Part shown: positions 37,370-49,622 of the stretch, one piece after another
How the letters are laid out: the number at the start of each line of letters is the position of its first letter
How positions within the stretch are numbered: the stretch's first letter is position 1
Assembly: GCA_037447655.1 (NCBI GenBank)
Contig: JBBHKE010002613.1
Span: 263,368 to 327,367, forward strand
Reading direction: 5' to 3'
DNA from: Zygnema cylindricum
Lineage: Eukaryota > Streptophyta > Zygnematophyceae > Zygnematales > Zygnemataceae
DNA: 64,000 nt
Notes under the pieces: model-generated
What the model was told of the DNA's origin: nothing
What the model saw: only the letters and a program-made list of their open reading frames with translations
Database searches by the model: none
Program-made: the position numbers and the translations under genes

Positions 37370-37930
37370 AGAGGAAGGGGTGGGGAGAGAGAGGGAGAGA
37401 GGGAAAGGAAGGAGGAGGGAGGGAGGGAAAGAGGGAGAGAAGGCGGGAGGGAGAGTGGGAGAGCGAGAGGTAGAGGGAGGGAGAGAGGGAGGGAGAGCCG
37501 GAAGGGGGGAGGAGGGAGATGTGGAGGGAAGGAGAGAGAAAGGAAGAGAGCAAGAGAGAGAGGGAAAGGAACAGGGAGAGAAAATGAGGGAGGGAGAGAG
37601 GCAGAGGGAGAGAAAGAGTGGAAGGGAAAAGAAACATTACTATCAGTAGAATAGATGAAACGAGAGGAACGGTAAGGGAAGAGGTGAGAGGGAAGGGAGG
37701 GGAGGTAAGAGAAGAGAGGGACAAGAATAGAGATAACAAGACAGATAAGACAGGAGAGGTAAGAGGAGAGGTAAGAGGAGGAGAGGGAGAGAGCACAAGA
37801 AGTAAGAGAATAGAGGTAAGAGGAGAGATAAGAGAAGAGATACGAGAAGTGAGGAAGGTGGAGAAAGAGATGAGAGGTAAGAGAAGAGAAGTAAGAGAAG
37901 ACACATAAGAGGAGAGGTACGTGAGAGGAA
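37370..37930 (+). repeat. Purine-rich (GGGAGA) tract
   Basis: Nearly uninterrupted purines of the same type as 31829-32760, so the LINE copy is bracketed by two purine tracts on the same strand. The sequence continues with AGAGGTAAGAGGAG repeats at the right end. Confidence 0.9.
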
Positions 37931-38512
37931 GAGTGGGACGAAAACTATTGTACTTCTTTGTACCATTATTAGTTAAGAACATTATATTACATATCCACAT
38001 CTACTTCATTTATTTAATTAGGTATGTTTAATTTAATTTATTTTTTATTTTTTTATTACACAAGTTGATCATCCCCTTCCTTTTCAATTTCTTCCCTTTC
38101 TCCATTAAGTTTCAGTTTTTGAATACACACTAACAAATGTTAAAAAATTGTTTCATTTGACCATATAAAATAACTTACCCAGAATTAGTGTGGATTTTTT
38201 TTATCAGCTCCTCTAAAAGAAAACCTATAGAAAATATGTGTAACCATACTAATATCCATACATTTCCACACTAATTTAGTTTTATAGTTAAAAAAATCCG
38301 TTTGAATTACCAGAAATAAGACGATTGTATAATAAGACGAAGTTTAGGATCAGTGTGATTCAAATTAGTGTTAATAATTATATCAGTAAAATATTCAACA
38401 TATAGTGTTAGTAGAATATTCAAATCTTAGATAAAATACTCCATTAAAAAAAAAACCGACGGAACCGAGGGAGTCAAAAAAGAGCACATAAGTTCCTCAA
38501 AACAGACAAAAT
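37931..38512. other. Unassigned AT-rich sequence
   Basis: No gene or repeat family is recognised. Confidence 0.45.
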
Positions 38513-38700
38513 TTTCGTTTATTTGCCCCTTCCCTTCCCTTTCCTTCCTTTCCCTCCCTTCCCTTCCCTTCCCTTCCCTTCTCGTTTAGTTGCTAGGAGG
38601 TTTCGTTTATTTGTCCCTTCCCTTACCTTTCCTTCCTTTCCTTCCCTTCCCTTCCCTTCCCTTCCCTTCCCTTCCCTTCTCGTTAAGTTGCTAGGAGGTT
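38513..38700 (+). repeat. (CCCTT)n tract, duplicated as a ~90-bp block
   Basis: Two adjacent blocks each read TTCGTTTATTTG, then (TTCCC)n, then TCTCGTTWAGTTGCTAGGAG (38513-38601 and 38602-38700). Confidence 0.9.
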
Positions 38701-39496
38701 GGTAATCAATGCTGGCCTCCTTTTGAGGTCAAAATAGCAAAACAGAAATGGAGATAGACGGTCTACATTTGCTCCGTTTTCATATTTCTTTAAATTGGTG
38801 TTTTTATTTAGAGAAGGATATATTTTCCTGTTATGTCACTCATTGTATGAAACTACACATATTTATATATGGAAACAGTAATAATGTAATATCCATACGA
38901 ATGGAATAGTCCATACGAATGGAATAGTAATCGTTAAGAAAGGCCGAAAGAGGCCCATGGAGAAAAAAACCCAACATCGCAAATCCCATTTCTAGAGATA
39001 TTTTCGAAGACACTGTGTCCAATGTCAAAATGAAATGTCGTAACGAAAATCTAAAGTAGAAAAAGTTTTGATAATTTGACCTTCATACGCACTATTTACA
39101 ACACGTGGGACGTGACCAATATCGGCACCATCCGAGTTGTTACTATCCTCCCATCTACGACTTGTCATGCGATATTGACCCTTAACCCATAATATAACAT
39201 AAGCCGGTATATAATATTTTTTGACCCATAATAACAGAGCGAGACTACTACAAGGTACCGTGGATCGAAAATAAAGTACCGCATAGTACGTTTTTAAAAA
39301 ACCATTTCAGTATCTTTCAAATGCCATGGTTGGCAAGTCCTACACCTCGTAACTAATAAATCATACATTGGAGATTTTGCTTACAAAAACCAATGGAAAA
39401 CCAATATTGCCAAAGAGGTTGAAATAAATGAGAATCCGAGAGTCGAAATCCTTAACCTAAAATTTTAGTTTGAAATCGAAAATCGGCAAGAAACTA
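38701..39496. other. Unassigned
   Basis: A small tandem duplication of CCATACGAATGGAATAGT occurs at about 38894-38930. No gene is recognised. Confidence 0.5.
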
Positions 39497-39711
39497 CAAA
39501 GGGTATTGCTATTAGTGTTACTAATTTTTTCGCCACTTAAAACATTTTTTCTCTGTACACATTGTCCAATTTTCACATGTAGACCGCCAATCGGAAGGTG
39601 AGAATCTTGGCTTTCAATCGCAACCATCAGATCCATAATCCGACAAGTGTGTACAGCGAAAAGATGTTTTAGAGGCAAAAAAAGCATTAACACTATTAGC
39701 GGTACACGGTG
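39497..39711. mobile_element. TA-flanked MITE (copy 3)
   Basis: A 215-bp palindromic element lies between TA dinucleotides, ending GCGGTACACGGTG. Inner arms CGCCACTTAAAACATT and CTCTGTACACATTGTCC match the family, in opposite orientation to the copy at 58440. It lies about 280 bp beyond the SNF8 stop codon. Confidence 0.88.
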
Positions 39712-39987
39712 TATGTTCGTCCTTATGCTAGTCACTTCCTAACAAACACAATGGTAGAAAACCCTTTCTAAAATATTGGTTTAGGATTTTCGAAAAACAA
39801 TAGAAAACAAAACACACAAAGAAAACACATCAAATTAAAAGACATACTTGAGTGTATCGGCAAAAAAAACAATTGTACAAGGAAACTCATTCATTCGAGA
39901 ATAATATACAAGCATATCCAAATTTTGAAAAACAACATCTTTCATGTCATCAAATTTTATTATTTTCTTTATTTTATTTAACCATAT

Positions 39988-42900
39988 TTACCCATTTACA
40001 CTCCCTTGCACGCTTTCAATCTCCAAACTTTGTACGGAACCAACACATGGAAACCAATAATAGCGTTTCCCATCGCTATGCCCATCGTCAATCATGGCCA
40101 AACCCTCCTGAAAACCAGAATAAAAAAGAGAAAAAAACAATATTGGGGCTAAAATAATCAAAAGGAAAAAAAAGAACAAAAAAACTGTTTCGATTTAAAG
40201 ACCTCCCTCGACAAAAATGGGCCTCCGAAACAAAGATAATAACATACAAGCATACGGACATTATCATCAACAACCTAAGTCAAATTCACGAAGTAGTCAC
40301 CAAATTAGATCAAAAAAGTAGTCAAAAAGAGGGGAAGAAGAAGGATCGGAGAGAGGGAGGGAAAGGTGAAGAGGGAATGGAGAGAGGGAGGGAAAGGTAT
40401 GCATAAGTTCATCTTCTTACCTTAAGAAATGTATTCAAAGCGTCCATGACTCTCCCTTTTGTCCATCCGTACAGATTTTCAATTTCTTCTGCACTCACAA
40501 ATCCTCGATCCTAAACCCGAACCAATGCAGAACAATAAAAATGGAACAAAAAAAACAAAAAAAGGGCCAAATTAAACTTCAAAAGTTGTATTTGATTCGT
40601 GAAACATCTAAACCTACAAATTGCCTCAACTTTAAAGCATAATTTATAACCTTTCTATATCTGCAAGTAACTGCAAAACCCTAAGCCTCTTCAACCATTT
40701 ACGAACCTTTTGAAGATCAAAATCAGTAAAACGAAACTGGGAATTGCCAAAAAGAGAGATATTTAATCCATTTTTGTAACCTTTTTTTCCCTTTTGAAAA
40801 TAAGTTAAGGAATCAAGCAGTATAACAAACAATACAAGTTTAAACAAAAATCATGCATATTTTAAGCTTTTATTACTATTGTGCGTTACCAGAATCATAA
40901 TTCCTAACAAAACTTACAACATGTTACATAGAAATTACTGTTGAGTTAGTTATTGCAATATATTAAAATATTAAAATTGCAAAAAGCATTACAATATAAC
41001 AGTATTATTAACATTATTTCAGATGTTCTTTCCCTCATTTAAATGAACAACCAACATTATAAATAACAGCATCAGTAACATAATTTTGAAATGGTCTTTC
41101 CTCCGTTTAAACTAAGAATTAACATTATAAATAACAATATTATCAGTATTGTTAAAATGATTTTACCATGGTCTTTCCTTCTTTTAACTAACCTGTGCCC
41201 TTTCAAGAATCTCGTTGTGATCACGATTCAGTTCCGTTGGAACTGAACGGACCAACTTCCGATTTCCGATAGAACAGATTTCAAATCCACTTCCAAGAAC
41301 CTATAAAGTGTTCTCAGTAAACAGTAAAATAAAGAGATGAAAAATAAATAAGAAGGTAAAAGATACTAATAAAAAAGAAAGAAAGAGGAGAACAGGGGTA
41401 GAGAAAAACTGCCTAAACATAGATAACACTTGTACCGTTCAAATAGTGATCGGAGATAAAAAAAACATAACAAGAAAAAGAAATCCTTTCAAAGAAAAAG
41501 TGCGAGAAAAACTACCCATGGCTCTCCTTCAAATTCTTTAAATTATCACAAGACAACAAACCTCTCCCTCCTTACCTCTCCCTCTCCCTCCTTTCCTACC
41601 TGAATCATATTGAGCGTACTCATGGGCAGCCAAAAAAAAAACCGAAAAACAAAAACCAGAAAAACAACTAAAAAAACTAAAAAAAAGCAAAAAAACCGGA
41701 ACAACCAAAACCAAAGCCCAAAAAAGTTGAAAAAATAAGAAGACAAAAACAAAAGATGACCTTGAGTTTGCTAATAGCTCTGACGCAGTCGTCCGTTGTG
41801 ATCGGCTCTCGCGAATTCGGCCGTTTAACTGACAACTGATAACGGAGCTCCTCGAGATCCATGAGACCTCCGTTATCGGGACGTGACACCAGACAGATGT
41901 CCACTATCTGGACACCTGGCAAAAGGGCACGAGGAGGGAATAGGGAGTAGAGATAAAGGTAGAGGTGAGGTAGGGTAAATCCATCGGTCGAGAACAGAGG
42001 TCCGAGAAAAGGTCGAGGAGAAATCGAGGAAGATCCGGCAGATCGTAGATCGGTCGAGGTAGAGGGTCATAAATCAACAGATCGAGTCGAGGTCGAGAAG
42101 TCAGGGAAAAGTTAAGAAAATGAGAGGACGAGGGAGAGAGAGAAGAGGGAAAAAGTTTTGTTCTCACCTAGTTCATAATAAAAATCTCCAATTCCCAAGA
42201 GTTCCGCCCAAAATCCCTTATTAGAGGCAAGGGGGTCTACTCCACATTTGGCACACATGGCGTGAAATTGGGCGCGAAAAACGGGGTTTTTCTTAATATC
42301 ATTCTGTAAAAAAAAACAAAACCCTACAAAAACCCCTTCTTACCACCCCGTCACGTCATGAACATCTTCGACGACGAAAAACGTACAAGGAAAGGACCCG
42401 AAATGCGGCAGAAAACCTTAAAAGACTAAGGAAAAACCATAGTGTAGAGCAAATGTCTCCTTGAGAAAGTAAGTTTTAAGCAAAGGGAAGGAACGAAGGA
42501 AAAAAATAGGAGAAAGAAAGGGGGAAAAGAAAGGGAAGAATAATAAACAAAGAAGAATGTTGCGAAAAAAACTGGATAACATATTAATAATCCATCCATA
42601 ATTAGAGTAGATTAAAAACCATATAAACACAAGCTGACAAAAAGTAAAGATACAGATTTTTGAAATTAAAAATATTGTCCATTGAGATGTTTTACAAATA
42701 GAATTAAATAAAGCAAGAAAATGATAGGGAATAAAGCGGGAAATTAAGATAATAGTGATTAAGTCTTAACCATAAGCAAACCTCTCTCTAAAATGATACC
42801 AATGACAAAAGATTTGAGGTTTTCAAAAATTATAGCTCCCCAAAAAGTAGGAAATAATTCCTCCAATGGACTAAAATTCAAGGCAAACTTACAAAACCAG

Positions 42901-44185
42901 ACAAACCCTAAATATCGAAAAATAACATAATAAAAACCAGAAATAAACCTTGAACGTCACCAAATGAATAAGAAATACCTTGTGTTTTCGAGCAAATTCC
43001 TCCAAGTGCGTTTTAAAAGTGTCCAATTGTTCTTTCATTTGATCCATCTTAATTTTGGCTACATTTTCTCCAAGGTTTTTGTACTGGCCCTGAAAAATAC
43101 AAAAAACAAAATTTTCAAAAAATGTCAAAGGCAATTTAAAAAATAAAAAGCAAACAATAGGACTACCTCTTCCACTCTGTCGCTGCTTCCCCTCTCTCCC
43201 TTCTCGTTCCTCGTTTACAATTTACTCTCTTGTCTCTCCATCCCTCCCCGTCCTTTCTTCCCTTTCCTTCCCCTCCCTCTACTTCTCTGTACACCTCTTT
43301 ACCCATTTTTCTATGTTGGGATGTGTTGGACACATGCGTGGACGTGTAAATATGCCCATGTCAATCTAACAGTATAAAATTTATTACATGTTTTGCAAAA
43401 ACCGACCAATGCATGTCCAGAAAAAGAGCAAAACTACACCGTGAATCGTTATTAGAGTAAAGAATATTTTAGTGTGGGATTTACATTAGCATTATTAATA
43501 TGATTCAGTTCTGCAAGACGTGGCTGTTTCTGAACCGTTTAAAAAATCAGCGTCAAGAATAAAACATTAGTATTATTAATCCTATTTTACCTTCAAGGGC
43601 TAGAATTTAGAGGCACCAAAAACAGAATCTACAATTGGTCATGTTAATACATAGAAAATGTTAATTGATGCATCATAGTATAAAATTTTAACAATAAGAG
43701 AATTGGCACATTTAAGAGGGCACTCTTTACCAAATAGCCAATGGACATGAGATGTACATGACCGCGAGCATGCCATGCTGTGACGTGACATACATCCACA
43801 TCCATGTCCAACAATCATAATGAAACACACAATACCATGGCAACGCACGAAAACAACCCCTAAACACACATACCCATCCAAGCCGAAACACAAAAGAAAA
43901 AATAACATTATAAAACACATACTGAAACAGAAACGGACACTAAAAAACCCTAAACATCCGTACCGTGCTAGGACATGACATGGTACGACACATCATCAAT
44001 AACACAGTGTAACATTCGAGGAGGCAAAATCGGATGTTGGATCAAAGTTTCAATCCAAATAAATTATAGGCAGCAGGGTTGATATACCGTACAAACTCCT
44101 TTCGTGAAGAAAAATGTGTTTATAAAAGACTCACACGTGCCACAGCCGAAGATTGGAGGCCAGATATGCCGGGCCGACGCCTCAT
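39988..44185 (-). CDS. SNF8: ESCRT-II subunit SNF8/VPS22 (EAP30)
   Basis: Seven exons join in frame to 256 residues, the family's usual length: 44185-44135, 43089-42979, 42303-42168, 41915-41761, 41300-41193, 40510-40421 and 40107-39988. The protein starts [11 protein letters not shown], as plant VPS22 does, followed by a helical segment ([17 protein letters not shown]), [10 protein letters not shown], and the strongly conserved [20 protein letters not shown] and [14 protein letters not shown]. The tandem winged-helix region follows ([59 protein letters not shown]). SNF8 is the central subunit of ESCRT-II, which sorts ubiquitinated cargo into multivesicular bodies with VPS25 and VPS36. The donor after exon 4 (GTCATC) is weak, yet the join to the next exon is exactly conserved. 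AATAAA signals follow the stop closely (~39960-39975). The first intron holds a transposon fragment (43437). Confidence 0.95.
43437..43635 (+). mobile_element. TA-flanked element, type B copy 1, in SNF8 intron 1
   Basis: It starts CACCGTGAATCGTTATTAGA after TA and shares an interior with the copy at 49042: GGCTGTTTCTGAACCGTTTA then AAAAATCAGCGTCAAGAA. The right boundary is unclear (near AGAGGCACC). Confidence 0.75.
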
Positions 44186-44950
44186 GGTTGTACTGTAGTA
44201 CGGATTAGGGTAAAGGACAAAAGGTCAAAGATAAAAGGCTTCAGCTTAAAACTTGAGATACAATAATTACGTTATGATGGTTTTAGGTTACGGGCTCCTT
44301 TTTTTATAATTATAATTCCGGTTTGTGTATGTGCATGTGAGTGTGTGTTATTATTTTACAAAGGGATATCTTTCTTTTTTTTATGGTTAAGGAGGTTTCA
44401 GCCTTCCGAATGTGGTAAATGATAGCGTGCAAGGTTTAGGGTTAGGTCTAAATATAACAAGCGAGTGTCAAGGCCAAGCTTGATATGTGCGTGATAAGGT
44501 TAGAATTAACCTTACGTGATAGGGTTAGGGTTAGGGTCTAACCCTAGGACGAAAGTGAAAGTTAGGATTACGGCACAGCACCATAGAGCACCGTATATCC
44601 TGTACCGTACAGTACCGTATCCATGAACGTCATTTACAGTTTGGAAATTGCTACTTGGACACCCAAAATGCTACAGTGGACACCTCTGAAAATGCCGTAC
44701 GAAAATGTATATCAATTCCGAGTCCGTACCGACGGCCGCGAACGGGCAACGCGGGTGTTGACATTGGGAAGAACAGTTTTTTTTGCCTACGTCTCCATGT
44801 ACTTAAAACTTAGCAAACTTACTTTGTATTTTAGCGCAGCCTTACGGAAAAGGAACGAAAAACGGGAAAAGTTACAAAAAACGTACGGTCCCCCCCCCCC
44901 CCCGAGGGCACGCCACTGGGGGGAGGGGGGGGGCTTTAGCAGTTTAGCGT
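44186..44950. other. Unassigned; upstream of SNF8
   Basis: The SNF8 promoter should be here. A short telomere-like stretch GGGTTAGGGTTAGGGTC, followed by its partial complement CTAACCCT, lies at about 44521-44548. A C run (44889-44903) and G runs follow at 44920-44935. No gene is recognised. Confidence 0.55.
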
Positions 44951-44954
44951 CAAC

Positions 44955-45138
44955 TTCGATATATCGCGGTAGAAAATATCGAATTGTCGTCCGATATATC
45001 CCTTAAATATCGCGATATTTCTTTCCCCGGTATATTGAGGCGATATATCGTTTATCGGGTACTCAAATTAGGTGTATATCGAATATCGGCAAGGAGCCTT
45101 CGATACACAACACTTGTAAACTGGTAAGTACAGTCAGT
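44955..45138. mobile_element. ATATCG-rich hAT-like fragment
   Basis: Dense ATATCGCGATAT-type words end in CGATACACAACACT. The same ending terminates the hAT-like element at 55897-56803 (AATACACAACACTA). A further such end is at 45619-45634. The left boundary is not defined. Confidence 0.6.
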
Positions 45139-45581
45139 CAAAGGTCGCAAACGGTCAACCGAAACCGTAACCGACCGTTAACTGACTGCCCGCGTCGGAT
45201 CCGGAACAGCCAAATTTGGGGGGTCAGGCGGATTCGGGAGGGTGATTCACGAAAAAAATAAAAAAATCGGTTACGGTCGCGTAAAAAAAAAACGAAAAAA
45301 ATTGAAGGCTTGTACTGTCCATACTATCTAACATTATTGTACTTTGTACTCTTGGTATCGTGGAAGTACGTGACATCATTTTGTATTTTTTCGGGTACGG
45401 GCGGGTACGTGTAGTCGCGAGAAATCGAGTTTCGGTTAACTTTTATTTTCTTTAACGCGTTTCGGGTAACGGTTCACAATTTTGGAAGCTGACATAACCC
45501 GGTCGGGCGTCGGTTACTCAGATATTGAAAAAAAAAACGGTCGGTTTCGATTATCCAAAATTTTGACTTTTGCGACCTCTG
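45139..45581. mobile_element. Non-autonomous hAT element (copy a), 443 bp
   Basis: Terminal inverted repeats CAAAGGTCGCAAACGGTC and, at the right, GACTTTTGCGACCTCTG. The exact 8-bp target-site duplication CAGTCAGT lies at 45131-45138 and 45582-45589. CAGAGG-type ends and 8-bp duplications are diagnostic of the hAT superfamily. No transposase is encoded. Confidence 0.95.
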
Positions 45582-45651
45582 CAGTCAGTATTAAACTTAT
45601 CGCGATATATTTTTACCCGATACACAACATTAGAGTGGTAAGACCAACCTT

Positions 45652-46466
45652 CAGAGGTCGCAAACGGTCAATCGAAACCGTGATCGACCGTTAACCGACC
45701 GCCGGAGCCAGATCCGGAACGGATTCGGTTGCCAAATTTTGGGGGTTGGGCAGTTACGGTCGGTTGATTCACCAAGAAAAAAAAAAACGGTCGGTTACCG
45801 TCGGTCAACCAAAAAACCAAAAAAAATGAGAATTTTTTACTGTCCCTATAATCGAACATTCTTGTACTTTGTACTCTTTGGGCATCGTGGAAGTACGTGA
45901 CATCATGATTAGCGTCGCAAATCTGACACGGTATTGTGGTAAGCTATTTATTTCGCAAATCAAAGAGAACGCGACAAAGCGTCGCAAATCTGACATGGTA
46001 GTACACTATTCATTTCGAAAATCTTAGGGAAAGCGACAAAGCGTCGCAAATCTGACACGGTAGTACAATATTTATTTCGCAAATCTTAGGCAACGCGACA
46101 AAGCGTCGCAAATGTGACACAGTAGTACACTATTCATTTCGCAAATCTTAGGGAACCCGACAAAGCGTCGCAAATCTGACACGGTAGTAACACTATTCAT
46201 TTCGCAAATCTTAGGGAACGCGACAAATCGTAATTATTGGCTTATTCCGTTGTACATTGATTAATTTTGTACTTTTTCGATTACGGGCGGGCACAGTTAG
46301 TCACGAAAAAATCAAGATTCGGTTATTTTTTTTTTCGTAAACAACGGTCGGTTAACGGTTAACAATTTTAGAGCCTGACAAAACTTGGTCGGGCGTCGAT
46401 TACTCAGATTTTGAAAAAAAAACGGTCGGTTTTGGGTATGAATTTTTTTGACTTTTGCGACCTCTG
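45652..46466. mobile_element. Non-autonomous hAT element (copy b), 815 bp
   Basis: Begins CAGAGGTCGCAAACGGTC and ends GACTTTTGCGACCTCTG, with the exact 8-bp duplication CCAACCTT at 45644-45651 and 46467-46474. It belongs to the same family as copy a and the element at 55131, but has a longer interior with a 62-bp tandem repeat. Confidence 0.96.
45905..46235 (+). repeat. ~62-bp tandem repeat inside hAT copy b
   Basis: Five units contain GCGTCGCAAATCTGACACGG, then CACTATTCATTTCGCAAATC (near 45912, 45978, 46040, 46103 and 46165). The element at 55131 carries an inverted, shorter version at about 55370-55625. Confidence 0.92.
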
Positions 46467-46497
46467 CCAACCTTGTTGATAAGAAAATCCTTTCTCG

Positions 46498-46640
46498 TAG
46501 TGTTGGGTATCGGGTAGTTTCATATCGCGATAATTTCGATATTCGATATATTGAATATCGATCGAGGGAAGTACTCGATATATCGTACCGCGAACAACAT
46601 AAATCATCGAGATATATATCGCGATATATTGTATTTTATA
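46498..46640 (+). mobile_element. Left end of an ATATCG-rich hAT-like element
   Basis: It starts TAGTGTTGGGTATCGGG and continues with ATATCGCGATA words, matching the left end of the element at 55897. The right end is not found. Confidence 0.55.
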
Positions 46641-48125
46641 AAATAAAATTTTATTTAATATGTTGTTTTATCAATAACGACAATTTTTTTGAAATGCGAC
46701 GTACGACGAGATTTTCGTTCCGTGACTTAGGCCTGTTCTCCATTAGGCGGTCCAAGTAAACATGCAAAGACGTCTATTTCTGATGTTTACTGGCATGGCC
46801 TTCCATTATGTCGTGCCAGTTAACATCGTTTCTCAATTATGATTGGCGCCACGTAGGTTAGAGTCAATATTTTGAAAATCTGCAAAATATCATCAACGGA
46901 AAGTCAGAACAAAAATGTGTACCAACATAATGTATTTAAAATACTGTACGGTACTGTACGAGTATACTCTACAGTACAGTAGCGTACTATGTGTACCTTC
47001 ATTAGGGTTTGTAAAAACACACCCTACCTTCCTCACAACTGCCATGGATTTTATTTAAACGCCTACCTCCAACGTAAAGCCTCTACCATATTAGGTGACA
47101 TCTGTCACATTTTTATGTGTATCTCTGCAAGATGGAACTTATACTTCTCATATTAATCCTTCTTAATACGAACAATAGAAACCAAACGGAAGAGGATTGC
47201 ATTTTTTTAATTATGAAAGGCATGGAGTGTTTTAAATTTTTATTATTATTTTTGTTTAGTTAGGGAAAGACATTGATTTTCATTAAAATATAGTTATTGT
47301 AGTTGTAAGGTTAGTGAAACATACCAAGCAAGATAACAAAGGTTAGAGTTTAATGAAAATCTTCAAAAGAGATATCTGTACTGTTTTTTTCATGAATGAA
47401 ATTATTCTTGGTTATCATTGTGTCATGTGGATATTGTCATCACTCTTGTTATCGGTTGCTTTACATCATATAATGCCATATTTCAACTCCAAACTCTCTA
47501 AACTTTCTAGTGGTTAATAGTTAATAGGTTTTTATTACCATATGTTAATTTGTCGCTTGTTTTCACTTCGCTTACACAGGCTGGTTTCTCTTTTACTTTC
47601 TCTCTCCTCCCTTCACTATCCTCTTCCCTCCCATTTCTCTCCCTTCTTCTTCAAAAACTCTCGCATATTTTTTCCTTGTCCCGATTTCTTTCCTACTTGA
47701 CTGCTTCATTTTCTGTTTTTGTTCCCTCTTTTGTTACTTGTTTTCATTATTTTGTTTCTTTTTTGTACTAACTCTTAACCTTTCTCACAATCGGATAGCA
47801 GTCCTTCCAATACATATGACTGTTTGTTCCGCTTTAGAGGCATGTCTTTCTTACTCGTTGTCTTGTCTGTTTTCCTTGCCATTCCTTGGCAATCACAAAA
47901 ATTAAATAATTACAAAATTGCATTTACAAAAATTAAATAATTACAAAATTGCAATTATTTTCTGCCAGTTTCAAGCTTCTTTATGTATCCATGTTTTATA
48001 AAAAGTTGTAATGTAAGCTGTGAAAGCTTAAGGTCGAGAGTTAAGTGTGATTGTAAGCATGCAAAGTGAAACATAGGTTCAGAAGCTATAAATGCTTGTT
48101 TACATTTTTGAATTTTCGAATTCAG
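46641..48125. other. Unassigned, with repeat copy at 46735-46930
   Basis: The part 46735-46930 is an inverted copy of the 27100/27805 family. A 31-bp duplication (ATTTACAAAAATTAAATAAT type) occurs at 47897-47953. Upstream exons of the LRR gene may be here, but I could not recognise any. Confidence 0.5.
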
Positions 48126-49622
48126 TCATATATTGAAAAGAAGTGGAGGGAGAATAAGTTGCCAGACTCTAGAACTCTCATACGATCAAATTCGAGAGTG
48201 GCCTGCGAAAGTTTTGGAGGGATTACCAAACTTGCGCCATCTCATTCTTTCTTGCAACCCTCTCAAGCAGGTGAGGGCTTGACTAAGGTGGTTTGGAAAA
48301 AGTTCCTTCACTGAGACATTTGGAAATTTGAGTTAGTGGAAGGTGTGGAGACTGACTTCGTATTACAGAACATTGGTTTGTCTTCATATAACTCTTTATA
48401 TGCAACAATACTGTAAAGGAGCCTTTGCTGGATGTTAATTAGTTTTGTTAGCGTAAATAATTCTTTGTATTAGAGAACCGTCTGTTCCATGCAAAGAGTT
48501 CATATCTTATGAATTATTCGATGTCGGGATTCTTGAGCAAACTGGTATATTGATTTGTTGCTTCATTTTATTTTCTAGTTTATGTCATTAATCTTCCGAT
48601 GGTGATTTTGGGTGCAATCTCCTGGAAGCTTCTCAACTATTTTTGGGCTTCGAATTCTTGACCTTTGGGTCAATTTGGGGTTAGCCAGAAGCATGCGCCT
48701 TTAAGATTTCCCATTTGGTGTTACGAATAATGAAAATCTCCATGTTTTTGATGTGAGCCAAAATAATATCAGTATCATTTATAAGGTAAGCCAGAAAACC
48801 TCACTAAGTTATTCCAGTTCTCATGCTTCCAAACTGGTTTTTCTTTCAGTGTTCAAGTCATTCAAACTTAGTGGATTGTTTTCAGCATTTGAATCACTCT
48901 CTTATGATATGTCGTCGTAAATTGTTTAGGTGGAACATAACCATGCAGGTTTAGATGTTGTGTCCCATAAACCTATTCTATCTCCTAATAGGCAATACAA
49001 TTTCAAAATGATATAATGCAAACATTCATCTTAGAGATTTACACCGTGAATTGTTATTAACAAGCTGTTAGTTTTTGGTTTATATCAGTGTTGCTAAATC
49101 TAATTCGGTTCCGAATTGATGTGGCTGATTCTGAAATGTTTAAAGAATTAGCGTTAAGAAAAAAACAATCAGTGTCACTGATACTATTTGAGGTTCGAGG
49201 GTTAAACGTTAGAGGCACTGAATCCATGTCATTGACGTGAAAAAAGATAAACTAGACTAGACATGTGATAGAGTAGTTTAACCATGGAGTGTGCCACGAC
49301 TTGCCTGATTCTCAAAAATGTCAATCTGCTCTCATCTTCCTTTTGCTTGATTGGTTTGCCAAGATATACATGGATCGTGCAAATCATTAAGTTCAAAATT
49401 TGTTTGAACATTGCCAAAAGCTTCGGTAAAATATGCATGTGCACGCTTTGTAAATTATTTTATTTTATAAGTTTAGTATGATGCCATTGTGTGGTTTTCT
49501 GTCTTTTGAAGTATTAATTAGTTTGATGTTTCTGTGCGGCGGAAAAGAGTATTACTCGGCTGATATCACTCGTGGAGCTCGACTTAACCAATAATGATGT
49601 CAGCCAACTACCGTTGAAGATG
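48126..49622 (+). pseudogene. Leucine-rich-repeat gene, exons partly broken
   Basis: Three exon-like segments encode LRRs. 48126-48270 (acceptor TTCAG, donor GTGAGG) reads TLELSYDQIREWPAKVLEGL then PNLRHLILSCNPLKQ. About 48618-48785 (donor GTAAGC) reads FGLRILDLWVNLG and, after an in-frame TAA, ENLHVFDVSQNNIS. About 49550-49622 (donor GTAGAT) reads ITRLISLVELDLTNNDVSQL. The spacing fits canonical L-x2-L-x-L-x2-N repeats of the intracellular type, perhaps LRRC40-like. The stop in the second segment and the absence of further exons suggest a decayed or incomplete gene; a sequencing error is also possible. Confidence 0.6.
49042..49225 (+). mobile_element. TA-flanked element, type B copy 2
   Basis: Starts CACCGTGAATTGTTATTAAC after TA. 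The interior GTGGCTGATTCTGAAATGTT then TAAAGAATTAGCGTTAAGAA matches the copy at 43437. It lies between LRR exon segments. Confidence 0.75.

Noticed and set aside
44623-45006. 127-codon frame upstream of SNF8
   Set aside because: No motif, crosses a C run and G runs, and ends in ATATCG transposon sequence.
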